Shown in pieces: positions 22,282 to 29,701 of a DNA stretch of 64,000 bases. Position numbers and translations under genes: made by a program. Below the pieces are notes generated by a model that was not told where the DNA came from, did not search any database, and saw nothing but the letters and a program-made list of their open reading frames with translations. The DNA is taken from assembly GCA_020848275.1 (NCBI GenBank), contig JADLAK010000104.1, forward strand, positions 1-64,000. The letters run 5' to 3'. Source of the DNA: Planctomycetota bacterium (GTDB lineage Bacteria; Planctomycetota; UBA8742; UBA2392). How positions within the stretch are numbered: position 1 is the first letter of the stretch; every line of letters starts with the position of its first letter.

Positions 22282-24564
22282 ATGGCCAATCCTCCCAATA
22301 GGCCCATCAATACGCCACCTCCACCCACGGTCTCGGCGCCCCCGCCGGCGGCCCCGGCAACCGCCGCGACGCCTCCGCCGGCGCGCGCGTCTTCGGGCAT
22401 GGTTCCTGCGGTCAAGGGCCAGACAAAGATGATGGGGCGGCCCGGCGCCGGTGCGCCGCCGGCCGGCGGCAAACCGCCTGCGGGCGGCGGAGGCGCAGCA
22501 TCCAAACCTCCTGCGGCGGGTGGGGGCGGGGCACAGCCGCCGCGTACTGTCGGTGTTGCCAAGCCCTCGGGCATGCCGATCAAAACCAAAATCGTCGTTG
22601 CCATGAGCATGCTGGCCGGCGGCACGGCGTTACTCATGTTTGCCGTCGTCAACATGATCACGGCTTCAAGCCTGCAATCGACCATTGAGGAAAGCGGCGT
22701 GGGTATGTTGCAGGAGGCTGAAGCCCTGCAGCGAAATTACCGCGCAGGACTAAGCGAGAAGAGCTTGATCGCGTACTTCAGCCAGGAAGCCAACGCCAGC
22801 AAGTTTGATGAATATTGGAATGGCGGCGAAACCAGCGTGAACAAGTCCTGGGCGGACCCAAACATTCCTCTTTGCCGCAACTTCGGCGACTTCGAGCAGT
22901 TGGGCGAAGACCATATCTGGGTGCTCGTGGCCCAGGAATTCAAAAACAAGCCCGAGCGAGCGTTTGGCCCCAACGCGACGGCTGACGACATCATCGCCAT
23001 CGGCACTGAAGTACTCGGCGAACAATGGAAGCAGGTTCGCGAGGCCAAGGGCCCGGTCAGCGCCGATGTTCCGCGGCGTGTCAATAAAGCGGCGCTCGAA
23101 GGCAAGTACAGGACCAATATCGGGCCTCTGATGAGTTACTGGAAAATGGGCGACAAAAAGTATCGCGATTGGCACCTGGCGATGCTTGAACGCATCCAGA
23201 CAGGGCTGGTGGATCCGCCGGGCGGCCTGCGGCGCTTTATTCAATCGAAGTACCGCGAAGATTTCGTGCGCGACCTTGATCGCCTCACAACGGCGGAAGG
23301 CACGCAAGTCAAGCACATCGTCTTTGAGACCGCCCCGGGCAACAAGTTCAGCAAGGAAGAAGTCACGATCATCAGTCCCCAGCCGGAGTCCGGCAAAGAG
23401 GGCGTCAAACTTGCACCCTCGAACCAAACCAAAAGAATCGGGGACGTGGAAGTTGACGCGGGTGTCACCATCAATGGCAAGGCCGGCTTCGGCTTCAGCA
23501 AAGTCACCGACACGCAGGACAAGGTCCGCATCTACCTTGACGGCGAAAAGGTCAAGGGCCGAGTCAGCAGCCTGATCACCTACCTGCTGTTGGTCGCGCT
23601 GGTCGCCGTCGCGCTGGCTGTCGGCACGGCGTTTGTCATCGGCCAGGGCATCACCAAGCCGCTGCAGACCCTGATGCACGACATCCAGGTGATATCGAGC
23701 GGCAATTTCGACCACCGGCCGCAGGCGCGCTCGACGGACGAAATCGGCATCGTGTCGCGCCTGCTGGGCGACATGGCGGCGGGTTTGAAGTCAGCCCAGC
23801 AGTTGTGGGCCGAAAACCAGTCGCGCAAACACGACCTCGACATCGCCAAGGAGATTCAAGAGAACCTGTTGCCCAAACACGTGCCGCGGATCGCGGGCTA
23901 CGACGTCTCGGCATATTATTCGTCGGCCAAGGAAGTTGGCGGCGACTACTACGACTTCTTCCTCGTCGACAAGACGCACCTGGGCATGATCTGCGCCGAC
24001 GTTTCGGGCAAGGGCATCCCGGGTTCGATGGTCATGATGATGGCCAAGGCCCTGATCACCTATGAGGCCGAAAACAACCTCAGCCCGCGCGACATCTTCG
24101 TGAAAGTGAACAGGACGCTCGCGAAAGACATTAAACGCGGCATGTTCGTCACCGCCTTCTACATGCTGCTTGATATCCCGACGGCGCGCCTCACGCTCGC
24201 CAGCGCGGGTCACAACCCGTTGCTGCACTATCGCGCCGCCACCAAGCAGTGCGTGCAGGTCAACCCGGGCGGCATCGCGCTTGGCTTCGACAAGGACGGT
24301 CGCCTGTTTGAACGCAACATGAAGGAAGAGACGATCCAGCTTCAGCGCGGCGACCGCGTCGTCATCTACACCGACGGTGTGACCGAAGCCATGAGCCCCG
24401 ACAACCAGGAATTCGGCGAGGAACGACTGCTGGCGATCACCACACAGAACGCCAACGCCGCATCGACGCCCTACTTGACCGCGCTGGTGAACGCCCTGCA
24501 GGCCCACGCGCAGTCCGACGAGCAGCATGACGACATTACTATCGTGACCCTTAAGGTCGGCTAA
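22282..24564 (+). CDS. Membrane sensor with HAMP and SpoIIE/RsbU-type PP2C phosphatase domain
   Basis: The 760-residue protein starts with about 95 Pro/Ala/Gly-rich, disordered-looking residues. A transmembrane helix follows near 106-130 (IVVAMSMLAGGTALLMFAVVNMI), then a large extracytoplasmic sensor, a second helix near 432-455 and a HAMP linker (ITKPLQTLMHDIQVISSGNF). The phosphatase domain from about 525 shows AKEVGGDYYDFF, CADVSGKGIPGSMVMMM, SAGHNPLLHY, YTDGVTEAMS and QHDDITIVTL, so the metal-binding aspartates are intact. It should dephosphorylate the STAS antagonist two genes downstream. Confidence 0.93.
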   Translation: MANPPNRPINTPPPPTVSAPPPAAPATAATPPPARASSGMVPAVKGQTKMMGRPGAGAPPAGGKPPAGGGGAASKPPAAGGGGAQPPRTVGVAKPSGMPIKTKIVVAMSMLAGGTALLMFAVVNMITASSLQSTIEESGVGMLQEAEALQRNYRAGLSEKSLIAYFSQEANASKFDEYWNGGETSVNKSWADPNIPLCRNFGDFEQLGEDHIWVLVAQEFKNKPERAFGPNATADDIIAIGTEVLGEQWKQVREAKGPVSADVPRRVNKAALEGKYRTNIGPLMSYWKMGDKKYRDWHLAMLERIQTGLVDPPGGLRRFIQSKYREDFVRDLDRLTTAEGTQVKHIVFETAPGNKFSKEEVTIISPQPESGKEGVKLAPSNQTKRIGDVEVDAGVTINGKAGFGFSKVTDTQDKVRIYLDGEKVKGRVSSLITYLLLVALVAVALAVGTAFVIGQGITKPLQTLMHDIQVISSGNFDHRPQARSTDEIGIVSRLLGDMAAGLKSAQQLWAENQSRKHDLDIAKEIQENLLPKHVPRIAGYDVSAYYSSAKEVGGDYYDFFLVDKTHLGMICADVSGKGIPGSMVMMMAKALITYEAENNLSPRDIFVKVNRTLAKDIKRGMFVTAFYMLLDIPTARLTLASAGHNPLLHYRAATKQCVQVNPGGIALGFDKDGRLFERNMKEETIQLQRGDRVVIYTDGVTEAMSPDNQEFGEERLLAITTQNANAASTPYLTALVNALQAHAQSDEQHDDITIVTLKVG

Positions 24565-24570
24565 ACTTCT

Positions 24571-25023
24571 ATGGCGCCACTGCACGTCAGTGACCGAATC
24601 GAAGTCGAGGCGAAGACTCAGAACCTGCAGAAGGTTCGCGAGTTCCTGCATGCTGCGATCAAGCGTTCAGCGCTGCCGACGGGCGACATCAACAAGGTGG
24701 TGCTGGCCGTCGATGAAGCGGTGGCCAATACTATCCAGCACGGTTATCACGGGCGCGAAGATGGCACCGTCGAGGTGCAGATCGAGGCCGACGCAGGCAA
24801 GTTCACCGTACGCATCATCGATTCCGGCGATCCCTACGACAGCGCCAAGGGCGTCGCCGGCAAAGCTGACCTCGACCTCAAGAATCACATCGCAGCGGGC
24901 AGTAAGCGCGGCCTGGGCCTGTTCATCATGCGCAAGGTTATGGATGAAGTTTCCTACCAGTCCCGCGATGGCAGCAAGAACGTGTTGACCCTTACCAAGT
25001 ACATCAAGGCCCCCGGAGCATAG
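24571..25023 (+). CDS. RsbW-like anti-sigma factor / serine kinase (GHKL ATPase)
   Basis: The 150-residue protein has the GHKL kinase motifs of the RsbW/SpoIIAB group: N-box DEAVANTIQHG, G1 box DSGDPYD and a G2-like RGLGLFIMRKVMDEVSY. In the family it binds and inhibits a sigma factor or other target, and phosphorylates the STAS antagonist on serine. It sits six bases after the phosphatase and 11 before the STAS gene, forming a complete partner-switch cassette. No sigma factor gene is adjacent, so the controlled target is unknown. Confidence 0.92.
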   Translation: MAPLHVSDRIEVEAKTQNLQKVREFLHAAIKRSALPTGDINKVVLAVDEAVANTIQHGYHGREDGTVEVQIEADAGKFTVRIIDSGDPYDSAKGVAGKADLDLKNHIAAGSKRGLGLFIMRKVMDEVSYQSRDGSKNVLTLTKYIKAPGA

Positions 25024-25034
25024 ATCGCACGACC

Positions 25035-25391
25035 ATGAGAGAGTTCGAGATCAACCTGGAGCCGTTGTCCGCAAATGCCACGCTCGTACGTGTGGTTGGG
25101 TGGCTTGACGCCCACACCTTCGAGTTCATGGAGCAGACCATCAATAACCTTTACGGCAAGGGCATGGTGCGGCTGGCTATTGACCTCTCGGAAGTCGAGT
25201 ACATTTCGTCGGCGGGCGCGGGCGTGTTCATCGGCAGCCTCAGCGGCGCCCACGAACGCGGCGGCAACATTGTGCTGATGAACCCGACAGAACCTGTAAA
25301 GGAAGTGTTCGACATGCTGGGCCTGTCGCAGGTATTTACCTTCGCTGATTCCAAAAAGGCCGCCGCCGCGGCGTTGGCGTCAGCGAAGTAG
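25035..25391 (+). CDS. STAS-domain anti-anti-sigma factor (RsbV-like)
   Basis: The 118-residue single STAS domain has the core MVRLAIDLSEVEYISSAGAGVF. Serines 58-59 are at the position phosphorylated by RsbW-type kinases. The remaining pattern (GGNIVLMNPTEPVKEVFDMLGLSQVFTFAD, in pieces) is standard for the family. It should bind the upstream RsbW-like protein when dephosphorylated by the SpoIIE-type phosphatase, releasing the kinase's target. Confidence 0.92.
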   Translation: MREFEINLEPLSANATLVRVVGWLDAHTFEFMEQTINNLYGKGMVRLAIDLSEVEYISSAGAGVFIGSLSGAHERGGNIVLMNPTEPVKEVFDMLGLSQVFTFADSKKAAAAALASAK

Positions 25392-25401
25392 AGTTTTGTG
25401 G

Positions 25402-25448
25402 CATGGGCGCCCTCGCCCATGTTTCGTGGGGCAGGCTTCCAGCCTGCC
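25402..25448. repeat. Two adjacent palindromes after the STAS gene
   Basis: CATGGGCG/CGCCCATG (25402-25409 and 25414-25421) is followed by GGCAGGCT/AGCCTGCC (25430-25437 and 25441-25448). Neither has a T-run. They resemble REP-like dispersed palindromes and lead into the larger element at 25460-25648. Confidence 0.6.
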
Positions 25449-25459
25449 TCGTCTGTTTA

Positions 25460-25648
25460 GGCGCGTTAGCGCCGTCATTTCTCTAGCCCCGCCCCGCAAG
25501 GGCGGGGTTTTTCGATGATGGAAGAGGCCAAGGCGCATCGCGCCGACACCGTTGAACCTGTGCCGCCGCTACGCGGCTTTGTATGTTTGGACCTCGCTGG
25601 ACCCCCGGGCTTGCGCCCGGGGCTAAACAGATGACGGCGCTACGCGCC
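25460..25648. mobile_element. MITE-like element with about 31-base inverted ends
   Basis: The left end (25460-25491) and the reverse complement of the right end (25618-25648) read almost the same: GGCGCG(T)TAGCGCCGTCAT, then TCTCTAGCCCCG or CTGTTTAGCCCCG. Each end itself contains a hairpin (GGCGC/GCGCC). The interior of about 126 bases holds further palindromes, including CCCCGGGC/GCCCGGGG at 25605-25622 (approximate), and no gene. It lies directly before hisS. I see no flanking target-site duplication that I can assign. Confidence 0.5.
25487..25512 (+). terminator. Rho-independent terminator for the partner-switch operon
   Basis: CCCCGCCC (25487-25494) and GGGCGGGG (25500-25507) form a perfect 8-bp stem with a CGCAA loop followed by TTTTT. 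It overlaps the inner edge of the MITE-like left end. Confidence 0.82.
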
Positions 25649-25659
25649 TGGAAACGAAT

Positions 25660-27018
25660 ATGCCGCGCAAAGTTGAGCCACGACTTCTCAAAGGCTTCCG
25701 CGATTACCTGCCCGAGGTGATGATCCCGCGTACGCGCCTGCTGCGTGCCATTGCGGGCGTATTCGAACGCTTCGGTTTTGAGCCGCTCGATACGCCGACC
25801 ATCGAGTACGCCGATATCCTGCTGGCCAAGGCCGGGCCCGAGCAGGAAAAACTGATCTATCGTTTCAAGGACCACGGCGAGCGCGACGTGGCGCTGCGCT
25901 ACGAACTAACGATTTCGCTCGCGCGCGTTCTGGCGCAGTACAGCACCGACCTGCCGCGGCCGTTCAAACGCTACCAGATGGGCCCCGTCTGGCGCGCTGA
26001 TGCGCCGGGCAAGGGCCGCTATCGCGAGTTCTGGCAGTGCGACGTCGATATCGTCGGCACACCAAGCCTGCTCGCCGACGCCGAGTGTCTCGCCGTCGAT
26101 CACGCCGTCATGATGGAAGCTCAGAAACTACGCCCAGCGGACGAACCCCGGACTCACGTCATCCGCTTTAATAACCGCAAGTTGTTTCGCGCTTTGCAGG
26201 AAAAGGCTGGCATTACTGATGACGCCATCATGGCCGACGTAATTCGTGCCATCGATAAGTTGGACAAAATAGGCAAGGAAGGTGCCTTTCGAGAACTTGC
26301 TGCGCACGCGGGGCTGAACAAAACAAATCTCGGAGTTATCGCGACGTTTTTGAACACCATGATTGATGTGTCGATGGGCAATCAAGTTCGCCTAGATCTT
26401 GTTGGCGCCTATTTGGGTTCAGAAATTGGGAAGCTCGCATGCCAAGAAATAGCGACTGTCCTGAAACACGCGACTGAAATGGGAGTGCCGTCGGAAAGAC
26501 TGAAATTTGACCCAACCATCGCGCGCGGCCTCGATTACTACACGGGCACGGTGTTCGAGACCTTCCTGACCGACGCCATGGACTACGGTAGCGTGATGTC
26601 CGGCGGGCGTTACGACGGGTTGGTGGGGGTGTTCGCCAACCAGGACGAGCCCGCTGTCGGGATCAGCGTCGGTATCGACCGTTTGATCACTGTGCTCGAT
26701 GAAAAAGGCATCCTCAAGAAGAGCAAATCCAGCGCGCAGGTGCTGGTGACGATCTTTGACGCGAGCAGCGCCGAGAGCGCGCTGAAACTCGCGCAAACGC
26801 TTCGCGCCGCGGGCATCAACGCCGAGCTGTACCTCGACAAAGACGCCAAGCTGAAGAAGCAACTCGCTTACGCCCAGCGCAAAGAGATTCCCTGGGTCGT
26901 GATCGCCGGCCCCGACGAAACAGCTCGCGGCGAAGTTACACTGCGTGACATGAAAACCGGCCAGCAACAGCCCGCCAAGGTCGACGGCTTGGCGACAACG
27001 ATCCAAGGCCGCGTGTAG
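25660..27018 (+). CDS. hisS: Histidine-tRNA ligase
   Basis: The 452-residue class II synthetase charges tRNA-His. Motifs are clear: GFRDYLPEVMIPR at the start, YRFKDHGERDVALRYELTISLARV (motif 2 region, in pieces), QMGPVWRADAPGKGRYREFWQCDVD, the histidine A motif GLDYYTGTVFE, then SGGRYDGLVG and the C-terminal anticodon domain (ITVLDEKG onward). The start ATG at 25660 is immediately after the palindromic element. The section from about 26120 to 26515, the insertion-domain region, is visibly richer in A/T and uses different codons from both ends of the gene. Confidence 0.96.
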   Translation: MPRKVEPRLLKGFRDYLPEVMIPRTRLLRAIAGVFERFGFEPLDTPTIEYADILLAKAGPEQEKLIYRFKDHGERDVALRYELTISLARVLAQYSTDLPRPFKRYQMGPVWRADAPGKGRYREFWQCDVDIVGTPSLLADAECLAVDHAVMMEAQKLRPADEPRTHVIRFNNRKLFRALQEKAGITDDAIMADVIRAIDKLDKIGKEGAFRELAAHAGLNKTNLGVIATFLNTMIDVSMGNQVRLDLVGAYLGSEIGKLACQEIATVLKHATEMGVPSERLKFDPTIARGLDYYTGTVFETFLTDAMDYGSVMSGGRYDGLVGVFANQDEPAVGISVGIDRLITVLDEKGILKKSKSSAQVLVTIFDASSAESALKLAQTLRAAGINAELYLDKDAKLKKQLAYAQRKEIPWVVIAGPDETARGEVTLRDMKTGQQQPAKVDGLATTIQGRV

Positions 27019-27051
27019 TGGCGTTGAATCGAAATTGCTTTAATTGACCCC

Positions 27052-27282
27052 ATGACCAAGGCAGCCAAGACCATTGCTGAACGGATGTTCAAGCTTAGCC
27101 CCGCTGAGCGGGAAGAGTTGCTCGTTTTGCTCTGGGAAGGAATGCAGCAAAACGACACTGGCCTCAGTGACGAAGAAAGCCGATTGATCGACAGTCGGCT
27201 CGCCGCCCATCGCGCCAATCCGAACCAGACCATTCCCTGGTCGAAGGTCCGCGCCGAATTACAGGCCCTGGTGCGCAAGTAA
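27052..27282 (+). CDS. Addiction-module antitoxin (TIGR02574-like)
   Basis: The 76-residue protein fits the small antitoxin family with the pattern AERMFKLSPAEREELLVLLWEG followed by IDSRLAAHRANPNQTIPWSKVRAEL (read in pieces). These antitoxins bind and neutralise RelE/ParE-type toxins, and usually repress their own operon. Its stop overlaps the next gene's ATG by one base (TAATG). A homologous pair is found on the other strand at 30855-31432. Confidence 0.85.
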   Translation: MTKAAKTIAERMFKLSPAEREELLVLLWEGMQQNDTGLSDEESRLIDSRLAAHRANPNQTIPWSKVRAELQALVRK

Positions 27283-27560
27283 TGCGCTCGATTCACTTCC
27301 GAATCGAGGCTCGCGTTGACGTTCTCGAGGCGTTCGCATATCTAGAAGGACGCCGAGCAGGTCTTGGCGCGCGCTTCCTTGAATCCCTGGACGTCGCGAC
27401 CGACCGGCTTCTCGACTTACCCATGTCCGGGGTTGAGGTGAAACCCGGTGTTCGGCGTGTCATTACACCGGTCTTCAGGTACCGGTTGTTTTACATTGTC
27501 GAGGACGCCCAAGTTGTTGTCCTTGCCGTGCATCATCCATCGCGCGATAGCAAGATTTAG
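27282..27560 (+). CDS. RelE/ParE-family toxin
   Basis: The 92-residue protein has the RelE/ParE fold pattern: an N-terminal strand (IHFRIEARVDVLEAFAYLE), helices to LDVATDRLLDLP, then VRRVITPVFRYRLFYIVEDAQVVVLAVHHPSRD. The final strand pair with R-Y-R-[LI]-F-Y is typical. It pairs with the overlapping upstream antitoxin. Target (ribosome-bound mRNA or gyrase) cannot be told from sequence. Its stop overlaps the stop of the convergent NeuA-like gene by four bases. Confidence 0.87.
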   Translation: MRSIHFRIEARVDVLEAFAYLEGRRAGLGARFLESLDVATDRLLDLPMSGVEVKPGVRRVITPVFRYRLFYIVEDAQVVVLAVHHPSRDSKI

Positions 27561-28168
27561 CGAATCGCGGCCAACAGCTTCGCGGCGCGGGTTTCGTCTT
27601 CCGGCCGCGCGATCTCGACAAAACTATCCCAGTCGATGAACAGGGGCTTGTCCCTGTCGCCGGGCACGCCGCCGAAGCCGAATTTACTGAATTCGCTCAG
27701 TCGCCAGATCTCAAACGCCTGCACGCGATAGTCCGGCTCCGTATGCCCGGGAAGCGGCTTGTGGCGCGAATGGCCCGCCGGGGGTTTGCTCGCGCTGACG
27801 ACACAGCGTTGCTTTTTCAGCAACTTCAGCGCCTCGATCAGCGGCTTTTCGTCGCGCAGCGGCGCGGTTTGTCGCAATAACACCACGGCATCCTCGGGCT
27901 TGGCTGCGGCCGCCTTCTCGCCCAGCCCAGCGACCCACGGCATCACACCGCCTTCGCGCACGCCGAACTCGCCGCAAATCTCGAGAAGTGCGGCGTCAAC
28001 GTCGGGCGTGAGGACCTGGATGTAATCAGCAGCCGTGATTTTCAGCGCCAGCTGTATCCCATGGCGCAGCAGGTTTACGCCACCGACGCTGCGCGAAGCA
28101 GGCGACTGCACGCCGCCGGCGCTTAGCCGGATGTCGCGGGATAGCTCGATACCGACGTAAACCGCCAT
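27557..28168 (-). CDS. Divergent NeuA-like (cytidylyltransferase-fold) protein
   Basis: The 203-residue protein resembles CMP-sugar cytidylyltransferases in order and spacing: a segment VDAALLEICGEFGV (compare the usual IAEIAREYGA), VVLLRQTAPLRDEKPLIEALKLL (compare LQPTSPLR) and a C-terminal DSFVEIARPEDETRAAKLL. The catalytic N-terminal RxGSK-type motif is missing; the start reads IELSRDIRLSAGG instead. The enzyme activity is therefore doubtful. The ATG at 28168 has an AGGA site upstream; an ATG at 28192 is in frame. It faces the toxin gene and is divergent from rimO. Confidence 0.5.
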   Translation of the reverse strand: MAVYVGIELSRDIRLSAGGVQSPASRSVGGVNLLRHGIQLALKITAADYIQVLTPDVDAALLEICGEFGVREGGVMPWVAGLGEKAAAAKPEDAVVLLRQTAPLRDEKPLIEALKLLKKQRCVVSASKPPAGHSRHKPLPGHTEPDYRVQAFEIWRLSEFSKFGFGGVPGDRDKPLFIDWDSFVEIARPEDETRAAKLLAAIR

Positions 28169-28254
28169 ATTGAATTCCTGCAAGGAAGACACCGGCCGGG
28201 CGACAATCTACAATGGCGCGCCTGAAAGTGGCGGTTTGGCGGGCTTCACCCAAC

Positions 28255-29601
28255 ATGCATACATCCCTTGGCACGGTCGCGTTTATTTCGCTCGGCTGCC
28301 CCAAAAACCTGATCGATTCTGAAACCATGCTCGGCTCGCTTGCGAGTGAGGGTTTTGTCGTCACCGGCGATTACAGCGGCGCCGACGTTGTGGTGGTCAA
28401 TACCTGCGGCTTCCTCGACGCCTCGCGCAAGGAATCGCTCGATACCATCCGCAAAATGCTCGACCTGAAGGACAAGGGCGATGTCAGCCGCGTTGTCGTT
28501 GCGGGCTGCATGGTCGGCAATTATCGCGAGATGCTCGACCGCGAAACGCCCGGCGTCGACGCGCTTGTCAGCGTCAACGACCGTACACGCCTGACCGACG
28601 TGCTGCGCGAACTTCGAGGTAGCGGCGAACTCACACGCAAGGTCGCCATCAGCGATCCCGATGCGCGCGGCACGGTCTACGATGACCGCGCCCGCCTGCG
28701 CCTGACGCCGCGCCATTATGCATACCTGCGCATCAGCGAGGGTTGCGACCACAAGTGCACCTTCTGCACGATCCCGAGCATTCGCGGCCGTTATCGAAGC
28801 AAGCCCCGCGCGCACATCATTGAAGAAGCGGGTGAGATGGTGAACGACGGCGCCAAGGAACTCGTGATCGTCGCCCAGGACACGACGTATTTTGGCCTCG
28901 ACACCGACGGCCGCAAGAGCTTGCACGAAGTGTTGCGCGACCTCGCCGCCATTGACGGCCTGCGCTGGATTCGCCTGATGTACGCCTATCCCACGCAGGT
29001 GACCGACGACCTGATCGACCTGCTGGCGAGCGAGCCGAAGCTGCTGGGCTACATCGACATGCCGCTGCAGCATATTTCGACCAACGTGCTGCGCCGCATG
29101 CAGCGCGGGACCACGCGCGACACGACGTTGCGGCTGATTGAGAAAATGCGCACAAAGGTGCCCAACCTGACGCTGCGCAGTACGTTCATTGTCGGCTTCC
29201 CCGGCGAGACGGAAGCGGAATTCGAAGAGCTTTGCGAGTTCATCAAGCAGGGCCACATTGATCGTGCCGGCGCTTTTCCGTACAGCGACGAGGATAAGGC
29301 TCCGAGTTTCGCGCTCGAAGGCAAAATCCCCGAGGCCGAGATCGCACGCCGCCATGAACGCCTGATGAAAATCGCCCAGGAGTCGTTGTTCGCCAAAAAC
29401 GAAGCGCTGGTCGGCAAGCGCCTCGAAGTCATCTGCGAAGGCCCCAGCCAGGATCCGAAATACCCGACCGAGGCGCGCAGTCGCATGGACGCACCGGAAA
29501 TAGATTGCACCGTGCGCGTGAAGGGCGAATACAAACCCGGAACGTTGCTCAACGCCAAGATCGTGAAGTCGCTGGGCTTTGACCTGCTCGCAACTGCGTA
29601 A
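28255..29601 (+). CDS. rimO: Ribosomal protein S12 methylthiotransferase
   Basis: RimO is a radical-SAM enzyme that adds a methylthio group to the conserved aspartate of ribosomal protein S12. The N-terminal domain begins VAFISLGCPKNLIDSE, the form typical of RimO and not MiaB. Its first-cluster cysteines follow in VVNTCGF and VAGCMVG. The radical-SAM motif is CDHKCTFCTIP. IVGFPGETEAEFEEL and a C-terminal TRAM-like domain complete it (448 residues from 28255). An ATG at 28213 would add 14 residues. Confidence 0.95.
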   Translation: MHTSLGTVAFISLGCPKNLIDSETMLGSLASEGFVVTGDYSGADVVVVNTCGFLDASRKESLDTIRKMLDLKDKGDVSRVVVAGCMVGNYREMLDRETPGVDALVSVNDRTRLTDVLRELRGSGELTRKVAISDPDARGTVYDDRARLRLTPRHYAYLRISEGCDHKCTFCTIPSIRGRYRSKPRAHIIEEAGEMVNDGAKELVIVAQDTTYFGLDTDGRKSLHEVLRDLAAIDGLRWIRLMYAYPTQVTDDLIDLLASEPKLLGYIDMPLQHISTNVLRRMQRGTTRDTTLRLIEKMRTKVPNLTLRSTFIVGFPGETEAEFEELCEFIKQGHIDRAGAFPYSDEDKAPSFALEGKIPEAEIARRHERLMKIAQESLFAKNEALVGKRLEVICEGPSQDPKYPTEARSRMDAPEIDCTVRVKGEYKPGTLLNAKIVKSLGFDLLATA

Positions 29602-29606
29602 ATTGA

Positions 29607-29690
29607 CCACAGATAAAATGGATAAGAACGGATGCTGCGTCAGCAGATATGAGCCGCCTATCTCTATTCTATCCGTTTCTATCTGTAGTT
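29607..29690. repeat. Inverted repeat of ACAGATA/GGATAAGAACGGAT words
   Basis: CCACAGATAAAATGGATAAG with AACGGAT on the left (29607-29633) is matched by ATCCGTTTCTATCTGTAG on the right (29671-29688), an imperfect inverted repeat with an inner loop of about 40 bases. It lies between the convergent stops of rimO and the aminotransferase gene and could act as a two-way terminator or be a dispersed repeat. Confidence 0.55.
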
Positions 29691-29701
29691 AAGAAAAGTA
29701 G

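Noticed and set aside
25402-25648. CRISPR-like array in the palindrome-rich gap
   Set aside because: The palindromes differ from each other and there is no regular repeat-spacer pattern; no cas gene is in the window.
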